From the NCBI GenBank assembly GCA_964030785.1, contig OZ034975.1, positions 37,213,069 to 37,277,068 on the forward strand: a stretch of DNA of 64,000 nt, in the 5' to 3' direction. The notes beneath the pieces are model-generated. The model did no database searches. It was not told the origin of the DNA and worked only from the letters and a program-made list of their open reading frames with translations. The DNA comes from Siderastrea siderea. Its lineage: Eukaryota > Cnidaria > Anthozoa > Scleractinia > Rhizangiidae. Both the position numbers and the translations under genes were made by a program. Every line of letters begins with the position of its first letter. Position 1 is the first letter of the stretch. Below, piece after piece: positions 1 through 11,723 of the stretch.

Positions 1-3000
1 GTGCTTTAGCTTTCCCGCATAAGAAGCCTATACACACCTGACTGTAATAAGTACTCCCCCGGGTCAGGTTAGATTATATTTATTTATTTACTTTCTTTAG
101 TAGTCTGTATATTGTGAGTTTTTTTTTTTTTTTGGCACTTGTTAGATATATGTTCGGCTTTGTTAACTTTCTTGGTAATCTTCTTTTAGCCCTATTTTCG
201 TTTTCTATTACACAGTTCTGTCTTCATATTTTTTCGCTGCTTTCTGTTGGGTACTGTTGTTTATTTTGCAGAATTAGAACTTTTCGATATGTAAATTGCA
301 GAAAATGCAGAGCTTTAACACCACGGCACGAAGGAATTCTTTTTTTACGCAACTTTGGACAACAGCCATGGCTCTGACAATAGCTTCTTTAAATGTCAGG
401 GGACTTAGGGACAACCTTAAGGGAAGAGAAGTGTTTAATTGGATTCGATCAAAAAAGTATTCAATTTATATGCTGCAGGAGTGTCATTGCACTGAAAACA
501 CGAATCCGGTATGGTCCGCGGAATGGGGATACCAAGCTATCTTTAGCACTTTCAGTAGCAACAAAGCAGGTGTTTGCATACTTTTTAACAACACCTTTAA
601 TTTGCAGTTTCAAAAACTCTTTGTTGACCCCTCTGGACGCTTCATCATATGCGACATCCAAGCAAATTCAAAATCTTTAACCTTGGCGAACATTTATGCT
701 CCGAATGAAGATAGCCCAGCCTTTTTCCTTGATTTTTTTGACCATCTCTCAGACTTTAATTGCGATGACATTGTTATTGGAGGTGATTACAATCTAGTAC
801 TGGATTTAGAGAAGGACAAAAGAGGTGGCCTGTTCAGAACACATCAAAACAGCGTTAAAATCGTGAAAAAATTCTGTGAGAAATTAGATTTGGTAGATGT
901 TTGGAGGGTTCTCTACCCGGAAAGCTCTAGGTACACGTGGAGAAAACGTCACCCAACTATACATTCTAGGCTAGATTTTTTCTTGACAAGTCAGAGTATG
1001 GTCAACAATGTAACCAACGCTGACATCAATCCAGGATATAAAACAGACCACTCTATGATCACGTTAAACTTCTCCTTACATTCAAATCCCCGTGGTCCGG
1101 GTTTCTGGAAACTTAACACATCGCTCCTAACAGAAATCGATTATGTTAACCAAATTAAGTCAGTCATTCAGGAAACGCAGAACGAGTATAAGGACGATGA
1201 GTCGGTTAACCCCTCACTGCTCTGGGCAATGATAAAGTTAAAAGTGCGCGAAAAATCGCTATTCTATTCCAAAATTAAAAAGAAACAAACAAAACAACAG
1301 CAGGCAGCACTAGAACAAACGATTGCCAGACTAGAGAAGGAAATTGACCACAGAAAAAACACCGACTTGCAAAATTTACAGCTTGAAGAGCAACTCAGCG
1401 AAAAGAAAGGAGAACTTGAAAGAATTTTTGAAACACGCACTAAAGGAGCAATCCTGAGATCGAAGACTCGATGGCACAACGAAGGAGAAAAAAATACCAA
1501 GTACTTTCTAAATCTTGAAAAACGACATTACAACCAAGGGATAATCAGTCAGATTAAGGTAAAGGAAAACAATTTTGTCACTTCGGATAAAGAAATATTA
1601 ACCGAATGTGTCTCTTTTTATAAGAATCTCTACTCATCCAAAATTGTCCCACATAATATTCTAGACACATCTACTTTCTTTAGGCAGTCCTTCGAGATGA
1701 CGAGCGGGAAGCCTGTGAAGGGCTGCTCACGGAGAAAGAATGCTGAGAGGCAAATATATGGAATCAGAAAAGACTCCTGGGACTGATGGATTGCCAGAGG
1801 AGTTTTACAAAGTTTTTTGGAAAGATATTTCCTCCATTCTTATCAGTACACTTAATTTCGCTTATGAATCGGGCCAATTATCAATAACACAAAAAAGAGG
1901 CATTATTAAGCTTATCCCCAAGAAGGATGCAGACCCCTCCCTAATAAAGAATTGGAGGCCCCTAACCCTTCTTAACTGCGACTATAAAATAGCAGCAAAA
2001 TCAATCGCTAATCGCTTGAAATCTGCTATTCCCAATCTTATCAATAACGACCAGACGGGCTTTATAAAAGGTAGATTTATAGGAGAAAACATCCGCCTTC
2101 TGGAAAGTGTCATTTGTTTCGCCAAAGAGAATAATATTCCGGGCCTAATCCTATTCCTCGATTTTGAAAAAGCCTTCGACACACTAGAATGGACTTTTAT
2201 CAGGAAAACTCTCGAACATTTTGGCTTCGGTAAAGGGATTATAAGCTGGATAAACCTTTTTTATCGTTGCCCAGAAAGCTGCGTCTTGAATAATGGATGG
2301 GCGAGCAATTCCTTTGACATACAAAGAGGTGTTAGACAAGGCTGTCCTCTCTCGCCTTACTTGTTCATTTTATCAGCCGAAATGTTGGCCAGGGCTATTC
2401 GTAAAAACAAAAAAATTATTGGAATTCTGGTAAACAACAAAGAGATCAAATTGAGCCAAAATGCAGATGACACAACTCTTACTCTGGACGGGTCAAAGAA
2501 ATCTTTAGTCGCTTCTCTCGAAATGCTAGACGATTTCTACGAAGTGTCCGGCCTCAGACTCAACGACACAAAAACTGAAGCGTTTTGGATCGGAAGTAAC
2601 TGTGGTAAGGATCCAATTCAATTTCCGGGGAGAAACTTTAAATGGCCTAGATATAAAGTCAAAGCTTTAGGTGTAGGTTCTCGATCGACCCTGAAGAAAC
2701 GGCGGCTTTAAATTATAACGAAAAGGTAGACAAAGTACGAAATGATATTTTGAGTTGTTGGAAATATCGAAGGTTAACCTTAGTTGGAAAAATTGCAGTT
2801 TTAAAGAGCCTAGTTGCTTCTCAACTTGTCTACATTTTGTCGCCATTACGTACTAATGAGAAAGCAATTAAGGAAGTCAACAAACTCTTTTATACGTTCC
2901 TTTGAAATGAAAAAGGTGACAAAATCAAACGAGACATCATGTTTAATGACTACTCAAACGGTGGCCTCAAGATGATTGATATACAGTCTTTCAACAAGTC

Positions 3001-4437
3001 CCTAAAGGCCACGTGGGTAAAAAAGTATCTGGATAAAGAAAATCAAGGGAAATGGAAACTTTTTTTTGATAAAGAGCTCCAGAAATATGGAGGCACATTA
3101 CCTTTCATGAGTAATCTAAACAAGGAAGACACGACTAACCTTCTCAATGTCTCAAACTGTTTCATTAGTGAGATTCGGTCAATTTGGTCCGAAGTTAATT
3201 TTGAAGACCGTGCGTATCACGTCGGAAAACCAATTTCATGACCAATGTCTGTGGTACAATTCACTCTTTAGAATTAAAAACCGCCCGGTTTTCTACAAAG
3301 ATTGGTTCAACAAGGGTATCAGAAAAGTAAAGGACTTGAAAGATGGTAACAACAACTTCTTATCTTTGACCGAATTTCAGAGCAAATACAACCTCCCCAC
3401 TTGCCCCCTTAAGTTCCATGGACTCCTCTCTGCAGTCAAATCCCTCTGGAGCAAATGTAAGGGCCTTTGTAATCAAAATTCCAAATATGAAAGTCTGCTA
3501 GGAAATTTTTCAAAATCTAACCGTGCAAGCAGTCTCATATACGTTAAACTCATATCAAAGAAATCCATTGCGCCAAGTGAACTCAAAATCAACAAAAATG
3601 GATTAAGGATTGCAACGCAGACGACAAAGATTTCGATTGGCGTAAAACTTACCTGCTAGCTTCTAAATGCACAAAAAGTACAAGACTTTTAGAGTTCCAA
3701 TTTAAACTATTACACCGAAGAATAGCAACAAACGATTTTCTAAACAAAGTTGGAATAAAAGATAATTCAAAGTTCTCTTTCTGTGGAAAAGAACAGGAGA
3801 AGCTTCGGCATCTCTTCTGGGAATGCTCTAGGGTAGTCGTCTTCTGGAACTCCTTAACCGCACTGTTAAATGGACGCAATATTATTACGGACAGCTACAA
3901 ATTGGAAATCTCCGTTGCGCTAGGACTGAGGCCGGATTCTTCAAACCACCATCGCCAATTTAACTTTTGCTGTCTCTTAGCTGGATACTACATCTGGATT
4001 TGTAAAAAGAAAGAAACTGCTCCAAGAATAGAAGGCTTCTTAAAATACCTGAAATCTGTGTACGATATCGAGGTTAAAACTGGTGCTGAAGTACCAAAGA
4101 AATGGGAGATTTTGAAGTCTTTTTTCTAGAAAGTGCTCTCCTCTATCTCCCCTGCAAGAAGTATACTTCATTACCTTGCCAGTGTGTTACAAGCCTTGCA
4201 ATTTCTGCTACTTAAACTATGTCTTACTTTATTGACTGATTCTGTTTGCCTAGCACCTTTTTCTGTATACTGCGTTGTTGTTGCTGTTGTTTTTTTCTTT
4301 CTTTCTTTCTCTACATAACGTAGCTTGTGTAACGGCCTTTTTTTTAGCAGCTTGTAATTGTTGTTTTGCTATTTGTTACTGTCTATTTTGTAAACTTTCT
4401 GTGTACCTTAATAAAGCATTAAAAAAAAAAAGAAATA
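1..4437 (+). mobile_element. L1/Tx1-like non-LTR retrotransposon, decayed, near full length
   Basis: A LINE with about 370 bases of 5' leader, an endonuclease plus reverse transcriptase reading frame, a short 3' UTR, an AATAAA signal at 4410-4415 and an A-run at 4421-4431. The protein pieces follow L1/Tx1 order: endonuclease, RT, then a C-terminal Cys/His region. The 5' boundary may lie outside the window, and I found no target duplication. Several frameshifts and a stop show it is dead. Confidence 0.85.
368..4129 (+). pseudogene. LINE ORF2: endonuclease and reverse transcriptase, frameshifted
   Basis: The start is the ATG at 368 (MALTIASLNVRGLRDN), the usual beginning of an APE-type endonuclease. 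The nuclease has VIGGDYNLVLD and a TDHSMI motif near 1045-1060. RT follows from about 1740, with PLTLLNCDYKIAAKSIA, LFLDFEKAFDTLEW and GVRQGCPLSPYLF. The catalytic box reads NADD where active enzymes have YADD or FADD. Two adjacent frameshifts lie near 1690-1745, one near 2690, a TGA replaces an expected Trp near 2904, and further shifts lie near 3230 and 3600. The C-terminal part (3600-4129) keeps the Cys/His segment FSFCGKEQEKLRHLFWEC typical of this clade. Confidence 0.85.
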
Positions 4438-4454
4438 AGGTACTTGTTTGATAA

Positions 4455-4840
4455 TTGAATAATGAAACAGAAATGTTGGCAAATACATCCAGTCTTAATG
4501 ATTTTTTGCCATTTTCTCAACTGAATAACAATGAATTCCAGACCTATATCTATCAGCAATCTGAAATTGATCTGAATGACAATGAAATTGAAAGATTAAG
4601 AAATATGTCTTTCAATCCGTTTTTACAAAGCAGTCACGGAAAGACATGTTTAACACTAAATTCTGATCTAGACCCTGATCAAAATTACTACAATCAAATT
4701 ACGACCCATATTGAAGGTTGCGATTATCATGATGAAGATACTTTTCATTGCATGACAAATTGATTCTAAAGATAACGAATTTTCGATTTTACATCTTAAC
4801 ATTCGGAGCATTATTAATAAGTTTGATGATTTAAAAGAGG
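4455..4840 (+). pseudogene. 5' fragment of a second LINE (start of endonuclease domain)
   Basis: An open frame of 102 codons (4455-4763), acidic and Asn-rich, ends at TGA. The same frame then continues as FSILHLNIRSIINKFDDL, which is the classic N-terminus of CR1/L2/Jockey-group endonucleases. Homology stops abruptly near 4840. This looks like the N-terminal end of a retrotransposon ORF broken soon after the endonuclease starts. It could belong to the same family as the inverted remnant at 9872-10868, but I cannot test that here. Confidence 0.5.
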
Positions 4841-5431
4841 GTCCCCTATAGCACTTTCAAAATTTCAATCACGTAAAAATAATGAGCCCATTCACGCGCG
4901 AATAATAGCCAACATTCTTTCACGTTCACGCAAAAATCTAGGCCATCACGTTTCACGCAAAAATAAAAAAACAAATTCACGGATTAATATGTTCACATTC
5001 TCTAACCTTATTACACTGTTTATGCTCTGAAATTGACTCTTCGAGTTTTTATGTCAATTTAACACGTCTGACAGGCCTCCTCTGTCCTTTCAGGCATATT
5101 TTTGCCACGAGATATCAGTAATTAGAGTCTGCTTTCTGCGGTTCGTCGTTCCATGACTTAGACAAGAACTTGCTTCACACTGTTTCTCTCCACCCAGGTG
5201 TATGAAAGGATGCTGGCGAATAAAAGGTTGGGGAATAGTCCCAGCGACGGATAGGCAGTCATCCTAGTTGTTTCATGCTACAGAAACCGGATTAAGCTCC
5301 GATGGCTGTGAACCACAAGGCTTGTGACGACCTGGTGTTTGCCAAATGTTGAAATGTATGGTGATACAACCAGGCTAACCATGATCAAACAACAAGTGAC
5401 TGTTTTTGCTTCGATAGGTATAAACTTTTGA
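4841..5431. other. no gene; includes a possible interspersed repeat at about 5190-5345
   Basis: No coding signal. The first part is AT-rich with repeated CACG(T/C)-type words around 4870-4990. From about 5190 (CCACCCAGGTGTATGAA) to about 5345 the words resemble an interspersed repeat I associate with cnidarian genomes (cccaggtgtat ... gcgaataaaaggttggg ... tttcatgctacagaaaccgg). The family assignment is from memory of the pattern. Confidence 0.35.
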
Positions 5432-8400
5432 TTAGAAAAGGCTCCTGTTAGTGGTGATGCTTCGCCCAGAACGAGTAGTTTTCAAGAAGGACAAGTTGTT
5501 CTCAATTTCTTCGTCGATGTTGACCTCCTCATCACTTGAATCGGTTCCATCACTGTATTCATCCAACTGGTTTTCATCCAGGTTAGCTTCCAAAGCAGAG
5601 GTTTCACCTAACTGGTTTACATTTAAGTCATCAGCAGAAGGGGTGCCAAATTGTAGTTTTTCTCCGATTGGTTGCGTGCGTTCGTACATGTTAAAGGGAA
5701 GAGTGCCTGCCTTGTACTTGGTGGTTTCCTGTCAAACAGTCCTCTAACGTACACTTTTCCCGTTATCGTGCGCCCATTCCCTCATGTATTCCTGGTTCTC
5801 GTCATTCACCTGAACAGTTGGTAAAGGTGGCAGAAATGGGATGTCCCAGAACCTAATTGAATTGGATGGCACAGGATAGTGGGACCTCTTGTTGGTGAAA
5901 TAATGGGCAGCCCACCGAGTTGTCCTTTTGAGGCCTTCTTACACTGTATTTTCAAATCCTCTTTCACAATCAATGACATGAGCACCTGCTTCATGCTTGT
6001 GATGATGGCCAGAATGAAGAGATTCAACCTGCCCGGTCATACAGCTTTCCAAATCTACGCTGAAATCTCTATTCAACAGTTGAATGTTGTTATTCAATTT
6101 CTGGACACCATCCGCGACCATTTGAACAGATGAAGCTGTCTTAGATGATACGGTTCCCTCTAGGCCATTCGTTGTGTTCTTCCGAGTAATCTCCTTGACT
6201 TCATCAACTGTGCACTTGACGTAGTCAGCAACAGACTTGAGATTTGCTTCATACTGGTCAGCCTGCATAGGTATCAAGGAACTGTGTTTCTTGTGGATAC
6301 CGAAAGATCGGTACATCTTTCCAATTGATTTAAGGAATTCACCTGTACCCTGCAATGCGGTGATGAGTGAAACTTCTCCAAGTTGGGAATCGCAAAGAAA
6401 TAAGTTGCAATCCAGCTCTGAACAAAGACCAGATGGCTGCATGAAGCTAGCAAATTTTGCATTCCCTTTTCCCGTTCCCTCTTTGCCATTCCCTACTATA
6501 ATGGTAACACCCGCAGAACCCTGTATTGCTTCACTTGATGTGTCGTGGGGTCAGAAAAGGTTATCCCCTACTTGAAAGGAGCAATTCCATGTACTTCGCA
6601 ATGCGATGAGGCTCTGATCACACAAGTGACCACCCTGGAATCGAGGTTTACTTGGAAAAGGCCTCCTTTTGCTCCCTCTGATGAAAAGTAGAGGTTCCCA
6701 TTGGAAGTAGCCATGCTGGTCACTTTGGCTGCATTGTCAGGATAGGCAAACAGCTGAGTAACACTGCCAACTAGACCAACTCCATCCATTTCAATCAAAA
6801 TCTGGTAAATCTTTCTTTCAGCATTGCTGCTCACAAACAGGATTTCATCTGATGCAGAACACACTGAGTCAAACGAACTGATGACTGTATTTAATTGAAG
6901 AACATCCGTTCGTTTCTGCTCAGAACAGTATTTTGCTTTTAAGTTGTCGACTTGTGCTTGCAACATTCCCTTGAGCTCATTCACATTCCCAGTAGCTTGG
7001 ATTCCCCTCTTTGTAAGCTCGGCAATAAGCTCTGCTTTTTTGAGAGACTGAACTTGAATAGCTGCTTTGCTAGTGTGTTCTACCACAACGATGCCATCGG
7101 CAGTACACACAAAGACAAAACCGTTTGACGCACACAATGATTTGGCGCTGGGAAGCTTTTCCCTCACGACTGTTACACGGACTGGATTATGCAGCTGGAG
7201 TTTAACAAGTTTACTTTGGTTATTCAAAGGGGAAAAATCCAACATAAAACAAGATTCCACCTCCTGCATTTGAAATCGCCACTGGGTGGGGATAAGCACC
7301 AACCTTGTTATCTTCTGCGAATTTAAATTGCTCTGATATGAGGGCGTGAACGACTAACTCAACATTTTGAACAGCATGAATGAAACTGTCAGCCGTTAAG
7401 TCAAGGATGGGGTCAACTGCCATGCGATCTTTCTTTCTCACTGCTTCACTGTCCTTAAGGAGTTTTCTAAACAACTTTCTGGTTTCGGGGTCGCTGTCAT
7501 CTCGCATTGTTCTAAGAATAGCTAAATTTGATCTCTGCCCTTTGAATAAAATATACCAGTTAGCAAAGGAACACTTGAGACTCTTTCCTACATGGATGGC
7601 ATCAGGTAATCCAACCATTAAAGCAAGCTCTGGCTCAATAGTTCCGTCTTGTATTTGCTGGTTTACGTTCTCCAAGGCCTTCTTGTTGCCCTCTTCACAG
7701 TCGCTAGTATATACAAACACTGCTAGTTTTATACATTTGTGACCTCTTTCCAAGCACTTTACACAAGCCTTGCATGCAGGAAAATACGAACTGTGCCCTT
7801 TAACAGTGCAATCGTCACACACTATTTTGTTGTGCCAGCATTCTTTGCAAAAACAATCACAACTGTCTGGGTCCATATTGATGATATGTTCCACGGTGTT
7901 TGCCCGAGAAAGGCATCCTTGGCAAATCTGCATGGTTTTAGCTTCCGACTTAAATTTCGCTGTCATAGAGTCTCCTGTCTTACCAGCCTTTGACATGTAT
8001 TCCACGGAGCAAGGCATGGCGACTTCATTGTCCAATGTTGTCAGAAAGGACACGCTTGCTTCTGTCACAACTGCTTGGTTTAGAAACTCGGCTGTTGGTT
8101 TGGGGTTATTTGTCGCGAATGTAAGGTCGACATCAACATTCAGCCCAACAACTCTACTAATACGCTCATCAAACCGAAGTCCAGCCTTTAAAGCAGTACC
8201 ATCGTTGGTTATTGCTACTGGAAGCACTTTGGCTATGGGAGTGTGCACCAGGGGTTTCACGTTGGTGGATCATTGTCAGCAAGCGTTATCGTTGTTGTGA
8301 CACGATCTCGGAGGATGCCACTTTTCACTGTGTATCCTGCCTGCTGTTTTGCACAAGTAGCTGCAGATGGTCCGTGAAAGTTTCCCCGTTTTGTTTCTTC

Positions 8401-8652
8401 CTTCCTTGTCCACGCCAACCTGGTCCTCTTACAAAGTTAGTAGTGCTTTCACCACCAAGATATCAAATGGTATTAAAGAATTCAACCACCTCATCGTCAT
8501 ATTGATGGGTTCGTGGATTGATGGAAAAATACACAACATCTTTGATTTGTTTATAAAAGATTCCGTCCTTGGGTATACTTCCACTTCTTACTAACAGGTC
8601 GAGTTTGGCGCAGACATCATCAGCAGCCTCTAAACTAACACGTCCAGCGTTA
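5432..8652 (-). pseudogene. Cys-rich and beta-propeller-like protein, multi-frameshift pseudogene
   Basis: Read from 8650 downwards, the pieces are: an N-terminal segment (RVSLEAADDVCAKLDLLVRS, then DDEVVEFFNT followed by a stop); a Cys-rich module at about 7950-7700 with CQGC, CDCFCKECW, CDDC, KACVKCLERGHKC, probably zinc binding; a stretch at 7300-6570 with a SAP-like helix pair (LIAELTKRGIQATGNVNELK) and blade-like repeats such as SNGNLYFSSEGAKGG that suggest an NHL-like propeller; then a helical C-terminal part (6442-5432). Breaks are a frameshift near 8262, another near 7250, more near 6450-6490 and 5950, and two stops near 5735-5750 that look like CAG to TAG and CGA to TGA changes. I recognise this as a gene family repeated in coral genomes but know no function. 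Expression is unlikely. Confidence 0.65.
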
Positions 8653-8654
8653 GT

Positions 8655-9120
8655 GGCATGCTAACACAACTTGGCTGGTATACGCTCCAAATTAGAAGAC
8701 AAGCCCTGAGACTGTGCATGATGTACAAACTTCACAAAGGCTTGGCTGACCTGGGTACTCAACAACTCATGCGTCCGCAAAGGAGACCATCAAGACATGT
8801 AAACTGCATGGGCTATGAAGTCCCATTTTCTCGTACAAATTACCATCAAATGTCATTCGTATCAGGAACTGTTCGTGATTGGAATAGCCTCCCAGATTCC
8901 GTGGTTCTGGCGCCTAGCCTGGAAGCCTTTAAGGACCGACTGTGGTGCCACTTTGCCAATAGCCACTGACCATACCCTAAGTTTTTAATTCCCAAGCACC
9001 TGTACTGATGCTCACGAGAATCTTAGAAATAGAGAATTTTAGAAATAGCACCTGCACTGATGCTCACGAGAATCTTCATTAAGAAGGAGGTGGGTTATCC
9101 GAGGAAGAAGAAGGAAGAAG
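8655..9120 (+). mobile_element. 5'-truncated CR1/L2-type LINE 3' fragment
   Basis: Coding at 8658-8969 encodes the extreme C-terminus of a CR1/L2/Rex-type RT (LGWYTLQIRRQALRLCMMYK, then VRDWNSLPDSVV). It is followed by a short 3' tail with a duplicated TGATGCTCACGAGAATCTT unit (about 9007 and 9059) and a purine-rich GAA repeat end at 9085-9120, typical of microsatellite-like LINE tails. It sits between two stretches of the minus-strand pseudogene, which suggests it inserted into that gene. Confidence 0.65.
8658..8969 (+). pseudogene. C-terminal remnant of a LINE reverse transcriptase
   Basis: 103 codons without a stop, but only the region after the RT palm and thumb. The hallmark is the helical RLCMMYKLHKGL segment followed by RDWNSLP, seen in many CR1/L2-like retrotransposons. 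Nothing upstream encodes the rest of the enzyme, so this is a 5'-truncated insertion rather than a gene. Confidence 0.65.
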
Positions 9121-9122
9121 AA

Positions 9123-9222
9123 TATCAGGCAATCACTATCCACGTCGGAATCTTCTGCTTTCTGGTCATCTTCACTGGTGTCTCATCTTGCACGTCACTG
9201 CTTGGTTCAAGATCGGAATCCC
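9123..9222 (-). pseudogene. possible upstream exon piece of the Cys-rich/propeller pseudogene
   Basis: A candidate splice acceptor (TTATAG read on the minus strand near 9223) is followed by DSDLEPSSDVQDETP and, after a one-base shift, by SEDDQKAEDSDVDSDCLI. This acidic segment would precede the coding that restarts at about 8650. The LINE fragment at 8655-9120 lies between the two. The exon assignment is an inference from frame, acidity and position. Confidence 0.35.
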
Positions 9223-9871
9223 TATAAATTGAAACGTTATTCATAAAATCTTAAAAGATCCAAACTCCAATCATGGTGTTTAAAACCTTTTATTTCTGTA
9301 ACACAAAAGGCAACTTCTGAGTATTAACTCAGTACGTCAATCTCAGTTAACTAATATTTCGTATTCCTTTTCCTTTCAATTTTAGAGTATTAATTGTGAA
9401 ACACTATACTATACACATGATAATAGGAAGCAACCGAATACTGATTGCATCACCAGTTCTATTCATCTCAAAAATGAGAGTCTCTTATTGTGCTTTGAAA
9501 ATCCCTTTGAAAGTGGGCTTGAACGGCCTTGAATGTCTTGAATCACACTGGAGAGCAGGTGGGTAGTCATAGACGTGATGCAATTCACAGCTGATAAATG
9601 ATAAATGGTGTAAAACCGCAGAAATTGATCCCAGCGGAAATTGTCATTTTTTTCTGTCATACTGATATACTCGCAACAAAAGGAGCGTTAATGGTGTCTG
9701 GCATAGATCATCGGTACCAGTAAAGGTGACGTAACATCCTCATGTATGACCTCTTATCTGTTCAGAACCCATTCTCTCTCCTCCGCAGAGGCTCCTGTTA
9801 GTAAACACCAGAGAAAGAAACGGGAGCGGGGGGCACTGGAGAGGGAAAAGGGGAGCGCGGGGAACGATGGC
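9223..9871. other. no recognisable gene
   Basis: AT-rich sequence that may include intron of the minus-strand pseudogene just downstream. A 65-codon minus-strand ORF at 9463-9660 has no recognisable motif. The last 80 bases are G/A-rich and abut the inverted LINE segment. Confidence 0.4.
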
Positions 9872-10198
9872 GTTTTTTCCCTCTTGACTTAAAGATTATA
9901 AAGTGTGTTTTCTTAATATTTAGGGAAAGCTTATTTGCAGAAAGCCAGGATGCAATTTTTCTTAGCTCATGGTTCATGGTTTTTTCTAGGGTATCTAAAT
10001 TTTTGTGACTGAGAAACAGATTTGTATCATCAGCAAATAGAATAATTGATAAGATCTCTGAGCACCTAGAAATATCATTCATATATATAAGAAAACGAAG
10101 AGGCCCCAGGATGGAACCCTGAGGCACACCACATTTGATTGTCAAGCTTTCAGATTTTTTTTGTTTATATTTTACTATCTGTTTTCTGTTTGTTGGCC
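9872..10198 (-). pseudogene. inverted LINE RT palm segment
   Basis: The minus-strand reading contains CGVPQGSILGPLRFLIYMND, the catalytic box FADD (in ILFADDTNLFLSH) and ASWLSANKLSLNIKKTHF. This is the central RT palm. The segment starts near NRKQIVKYK and stops at the inversion breakpoint, so it lacks fingers and endonuclease. Confidence 0.7.
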
Positions 10199-10866
10199 AA
10201 ATCAAAATGTCTCAGTTAAAATCAATGGACAGCCTATTGAGCAAGTAAAGAATACTAAATTTCTGGGCCTAAATATAGATGATGAGCTTACATGGAAATA
10301 TCATATAGACCAAGTCGTAAATAAAATATCAAAAATGACAGGAATAATGGCTAAGGCAAGACATTACATATTTTTAGAAACCTTACAGACAATATATAAC
10401 ACTTTGGTGTACCCTTACTTAACGTATTGCAATATCATTTGGTCAAGCACTTACCCTACTTAAGGCTTAAGTCGATATTTATGATCCAAAAAAAGATAGA
10501 TAGAATTATGACATTTTCAAAATACAGTGAGGAATCCAGGCCACTATTCCTCTCATTAAAGATTCATAATATATATGAGTTAAATATATACCAAATGGCG
10601 CTCTTCATGTACACATATTTTAATGATAATCTACCGAGTTATTTTACCAATTACTTCAAAATAATTAACAACATACATTGTCATAATACGCGATCTGCCT
10701 CAAACATATATATTGACTATAAAAGGACAAATTATGGGAAATTTTCATTAAAATTTAGGGGGGCACAGATATGGACTAAGTTACCAAAGGACCTGAAAAT
10801 ATTAAAATCATACAGTCTGTTTAAAAAAGCAACCAAAGTCTATGTGCAAAATCAGATGTATTTTTA
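10199..10866 (+). pseudogene. LINE RT thumb and C-terminal segment, sense orientation
   Basis: The frame begins inside the RT after the palm: VKNTKFLGLNIDDELTWKYH, the typical 'FLG' thumb start, then YPYLTYCNIIW. After a small frame change near 10450 it continues to QNQMYF and a stop at 10864-10866. It is the downstream continuation of the inverted segment to its left. Confidence 0.7.
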
Positions 10867-10874
10867 GGTTATAA

Positions 10875-10889
10875 TATTATTATAATTAT
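10875..10889 (+). repeat. target-site duplication, left copy (15 bp)
   Basis: TATTATTATAATTAT here is repeated exactly at 11870-11884. The two copies flank the SINE multimer, consistent with target-primed insertion. Confidence 0.7.
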
Positions 10890-11005
10890 GAATATATGAA
10901 ATTCATCTATTTGAACTGCGGAATGAAGAAATAAATGTAAAGAAGATCTTCGCAGTTATTAACGCAACTTATGCAGTTGCGAAAAGAAAGCCTGGAAAAA
11001 AATCA

Positions 11006-11076
11006 GGCTTGCCGGGATTCGAACCCTGACCTCTGCGATACCGGTGCAGCGCTCTAACCAATTGAGCTATCAAGCC
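11006..11076 (-). tRNA. tRNA-like SINE head, copy 1 (not a functional tRNA)
   Basis: 71 nt beginning GGCTTGATAGCTCAATTGG. The acceptor pairs only 6 bp (GGCTTG with CAAGCC), the D-arm is GCTC/GAGC, and the anticodon arm loop CCGGTAT would give GGT (Thr) but lacks U33. The T-arm box B is GGTTCGAATCC. A Pol III promoter is plausible. Confidence 0.5.
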
Positions 11077-11254
11077 AACTGGGAGCTGGTCATTAAATTG
11101 GTTCGTAATATACCCGGGAAAGATGAAGATGAAATTATGAATATATGAAATTCATCTATTTGAACTGCGGAATGAAGAAATAAATGTAAAGAAGATCTTC
11201 GCAGTTATTAACGCAACTTATGCAGTTGCGAAAAGAAAGCCTGGAAAAAAATCA

Positions 11255-11325
11255 GGCTTGCCGGGATTCGAACCCTGACCTCTGCGATACCGGTGCAGCG
11301 CTCTAACCAATTGAGCTATCAAGCC
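11255..11325 (-). tRNA. tRNA-like SINE head, copy 2
   Basis: Identical in length and motifs to the head 249 bp to its left, including box A, box B and the GGT loop. A SINE component, not a decoding tRNA. Confidence 0.5.
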
Positions 11326-11503
11326 AACTGGGAGCTGGTCATTAAATTGGTTCGTAATATACCCGGGAAAGATGAAGATGAAATTATGAATATATGAAAT
11401 TCATCTATTTGAACTGCGGAATGAAGAAATAAATGTAAAGAAGATCTTCGCAGTTATTAACGCAACTTATGCAGTTGCGAAAAGAAAGCCTGGAAAAAAA
11501 TCA

Positions 11504-11574
11504 GGCTTGCCGGGATTCGAACCCTGACCTCTGCGATACCGGTGCAGCGCTCTAACCAATTGAGCTATCAAGCC
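11504..11574 (-). tRNA. tRNA-like SINE head, copy 3
   Basis: Third head-to-tail copy, same 71-nt core. The near identity of the three units suggests a recent insertion or local homogenisation. Confidence 0.5.
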
Positions 11575-11723
11575 AACTGGGAGCTGGTCATTAAATTGGT
11601 TCGTAATATACCCGGGAAAGATGAAGATGAAATTATGAATATATGAAATTATATTCAAATTATAATTTCATCTTCATCTTTCCCGGGTATATTACGAACC
11701 AATTTAATGACCAGCTCCCAGTT

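Larger units (their letters stand above)
9872..10868 (+). mobile_element. LINE remnant with 5' inversion (twin-priming structure)
   Basis: Two pieces of one CR1/Daphne-like element sit head to head. 9872-10198 encodes RT on the minus strand; 10199-10868 encodes the region immediately downstream on the plus strand. The minus piece ends with FIIFKSRGKK and the plus piece starts with PNQNVSVKINGQPIEQ, which are consecutive in this kind of RT, so nothing is missing at the inversion breakpoint. This is the expected product of twin priming during target-primed reverse transcription. Confidence 0.7.
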
